Source: Planctomycetota bacterium
GTDB taxonomy: Bacteria; Planctomycetota; PLA2; JAEUHO01
Length of the DNA: 7,013 bases
Assembly (NCBI GenBank): GCA_024639415.1
Contig: JAHEIK010000199.1
Location: forward strand, 1 to 7,013
Reading direction: 5' to 3'
The notes beneath the pieces were generated by a model. That model saw only the letters and a list, made by a program, of their open reading frames with translations, was not told the DNA's origin and did no database searches. Made by a program: the position numbers and the translations under genes. Every line of letters starts with the position of its first letter. The stretch's first letter is position 1. This document shows, piece after piece, positions 5,840-7,013 of the stretch.

Positions 5840-6097
5840 CTAGTTCATCAAGTCGATGGTCGCGCCCTGGATCACGCCGGGCGGCAGCGACTCCGGCACC
5901 GGATGGATCTGGATGTACTTGATGCTGGTCGTCGGGATCATGTAGAGATCGCCGTCCCCCTCGAAGGTGATGGTGGGACTCTCCATCGCCTTGCGCAACA
6001 GCGAGCCGCTGGAGACGTTGTCGGCCTGTTTCATGAACTCGAGTGACAAGCGGCTGCCGTCGTTGAAGAGGATGGTCGCGTAACTGCGCTCTGTCAT
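5840..6097 (-). CDS. Small soluble protein of unknown function (85 residues)
   Basis: I do not recognise this family. The protein is short, without a signal peptide, membrane segment or cysteine, so probably cytosolic. The pattern suggests a small beta-rich fold: strand-like ATILFNDGSRLSLEF (7-21), a helix near SGSLLRKAMES (30-40), then strands PTITFEGDGDLYMIP (41-55) and TSIKYIQIHPVPESLP (57-72), ending GVIQGATIDLMN. The alternation of hydrophobic residues, the ND-G and GDGD turns and the codon-consistent frame argue that it is real. ATG 6097 has GGGAG about 7 bases upstream. It is the first of three minus-strand genes and diverges from the membrane protein starting at 6287, sharing a 189-base intergenic region. 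A hairpin follows its stop. Confidence 0.75.
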   Translation of the reverse strand: MTERSYATILFNDGSRLSLEFMKQADNVSSGSLLRKAMESPTITFEGDGDLYMIPTTSIKYIQIHPVPESLPPGVIQGATIDLMN

Positions 6098-6273
6098 GCG
6101 TTGCTCCCAGAGGTCGTCGGACGGGCTTGCGTTCCGTCTTGGCTAGACGATACGCCTCGCGGCTCCAGCCGTCTTCCCTTCTTGGAGAAGAGCGGGCGTA
6201 CCCGCCGAAGAAGGCCGAGTAGCCGGCGATTGCGTCCGGGCAGGAACTGCAAGCGGAGGTAGAACAGATCGCA

Positions 6274-6279
6274 GGGAGG
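6274..6279 (+). promoter_or_regulatory. Strong ribosome binding site fixing the GTG start at 6287
   Basis: GGGAGG, followed by T, is a near-ideal Shine-Dalgarno sequence ending 7 bases before GTG 6287. It decides this start over the out-of-frame GTG at 6291. Confidence 0.75.
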
Positions 6280-6286
6280 TCCTCGG

Positions 6287-7013
6287 GTGAGTGAAGGCGC
6301 GCTGCCTGCTGCTCAGCCGACCGATACACCCCCCCGACCTGCAAGGCGGGCGACCTGGTCCCGGCGACTCGAAGCGCGGCTTGCGCTCTGCCTGGGACTC
6401 GTGGTCGCCGCCGACTGGCTGTTCTTCGACCATCCCCTCGGCTGGTCGCTGGGCCTGTACCTCGCGCTGACGCTCCTGGCGCTGGCCATCGCGCAGCCCC
6501 ATGCATTGAGGAAGCACTCCGGACTCGTGATCTTTCTTCTCACGCTTGGGCTCGGGGCCGCCTGCGTCGTACATCCCACGCCGCACGGCCTGCTGCTGGC
6601 CGCCGCGGGCCTCATCGCCTTCGCGGTCGTCGGACGCGAGGGCTGGACGTCGAACGTGGGCGCCTGGGCGGCGCGCTACGTGGGGTTTGCTCTCGGCGCC
6701 GTCGCCCAGCCCTTCCGGGACGCCGGCTTGCTCAGGCGCCTCGCCGCCCACCGCGGCAAGTCCACGCGAGGCGGACGGCTGCTGCTGTGGCTCCTGCCGC
6801 TGGGCCTGGGTGCGGTCTTCGTCGGCCTCTTCGCCCTGGCCAACCCCGTCATCGAGACCTGGCTCGGTGCTGCCGCGGACAACGTGCGGCACGCCTTGGA
6901 CGGCGTCGACGCCCTCCGTCTGGGGTTCTGGCTCGTGGTCGCCGTGTGCGCGTGGGCACTGTTGCGTACGCGCACGCGCCACGAGGAGCGCACGCAGCCG
7001 AGTCGCTACCCGA
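6287..7013 (+). CDS. Polytopic membrane protein resembling DUF4173/DUF4153, 3'-truncated by the window edge
   Basis: The frame is open from GTG 6287 to the last base, giving 242 residues and no stop; it is cut by the window edge. A Pro/Arg-rich cytosolic head (1-30) leads into about six or seven membrane segments near 31-47, 51-69, 79-95, 100-115, 127-141, 164-186 and 211-227. The motif VAADWLFFDHPLGWSLGLYLAL (seen at 39-61) and the later LLLWLLPLGLGAVFVGLF-ALANPVIETWL run (165-193) resemble the DUF4173/DUF4153 group of integral membrane proteins, whose function is not established. This assignment is from memory of the motifs and is moderate. Family members are often several hundred residues long, so much of the C-terminus is probably missing. 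The gene diverges from the 85-residue gene on the minus strand. A 279-residue antisense frame across it is a GC-rich shadow: it lacks hydrophobic or domain-like pattern, whereas this frame has clear periodic membrane segments. Confidence 0.8.
   Translation, partial: MSEGALPAAQPTDTPPRPARRATWSRRLEARLALCLGLVVAADWLFFDHPLGWSLGLYLALTLLALAIAQPHALRKHSGLVIFLLTLGLGAACVVHPTPHGLLLAAAGLIAFAVVGREGWTSNVGAWAARYVGFALGAVAQPFRDAGLLRRLAAHRGKSTRGGRLLLWLLPLGLGAVFVGLFALANPVIETWLGAAADNVRHALDGVDALRLGFWLVVAVCAWALLRTRTRHEERTQPSRYP

Noticed and set aside
6094..6315. Minus-strand open frame ending in TGA that overlaps the ATG of the 85-residue gene (ATGA)
   Set aside because: The overlap looks like translational coupling, but the frame has no ATG or GTG start, no ribosome binding site, and encodes an Arg-rich sequence expected of GC-rich non-coding DNA. 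The region is better read as the divergent promoter region, though I could not pick out clear promoters.
6143..6982. A 279-residue minus-strand frame at the right end
   Set aside because: It is Gln/Arg/Gly-rich without domain features and is antisense to a clear polytopic membrane protein with an excellent ribosome binding site.

Overview
This 7 kb stretch is GC-rich bacterial chromosome with no phage, plasmid, transposase or CRISPR content. The sequence does not name the organism. A Planctomycetota-like or similar environmental lineage is my best guess. It rests on the combination of a Bacteroidetes-type ParC, unnamed membrane proteins, a large anchored beta-rich protein, and intergenic palindromic repeats of the 'ACCACAGAGGACACAGAG' kind. 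This is inference.

Layout, left to right. (1) The 3' two thirds of a topoisomerase IV A subunit (parC, + strand) runs in from the left edge. (2) A roughly 200 bp imperfect palindrome follows, then a strong hairpin that covers the ribosome binding site of the next gene. (3) A PLP-dependent cysteine synthase (+) most likely starts at TTG 1663. (4) A 99 bp gap holds two tandem palindromes over a putative promoter, followed by a MarR-family regulator (+), which suggests autoregulation. (5) A paired-hairpin repeat separates the convergent regulator and a 573-residue membrane-anchored beta-rich protein (-). A second repeat of the same design lies immediately upstream of that protein's start codon, so the gene is bracketed by the two repeats. 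(6) Further right on the minus strand are a 185-residue protein with about four membrane segments and an 85-residue soluble protein, both of unknown function. (7) Diverging from these, a GTG-started polytopic membrane protein resembling the DUF4173/DUF4153 group (+) runs off the right edge.

The genes do not form an obvious pathway. DNA topology and cysteine synthesis are housekeeping functions, and the minus-strand trio looks like envelope or unknown functions. I see no convincing new multi-gene system. The signals most worth a second look are non-coding: four hairpin units sharing a TGTAG-GGGCG end whose variable stem positions differ yet stay complementary, mutually exclusive hairpins over the cysteine synthase ribosome binding site, and the double operator in front of the MarR gene.
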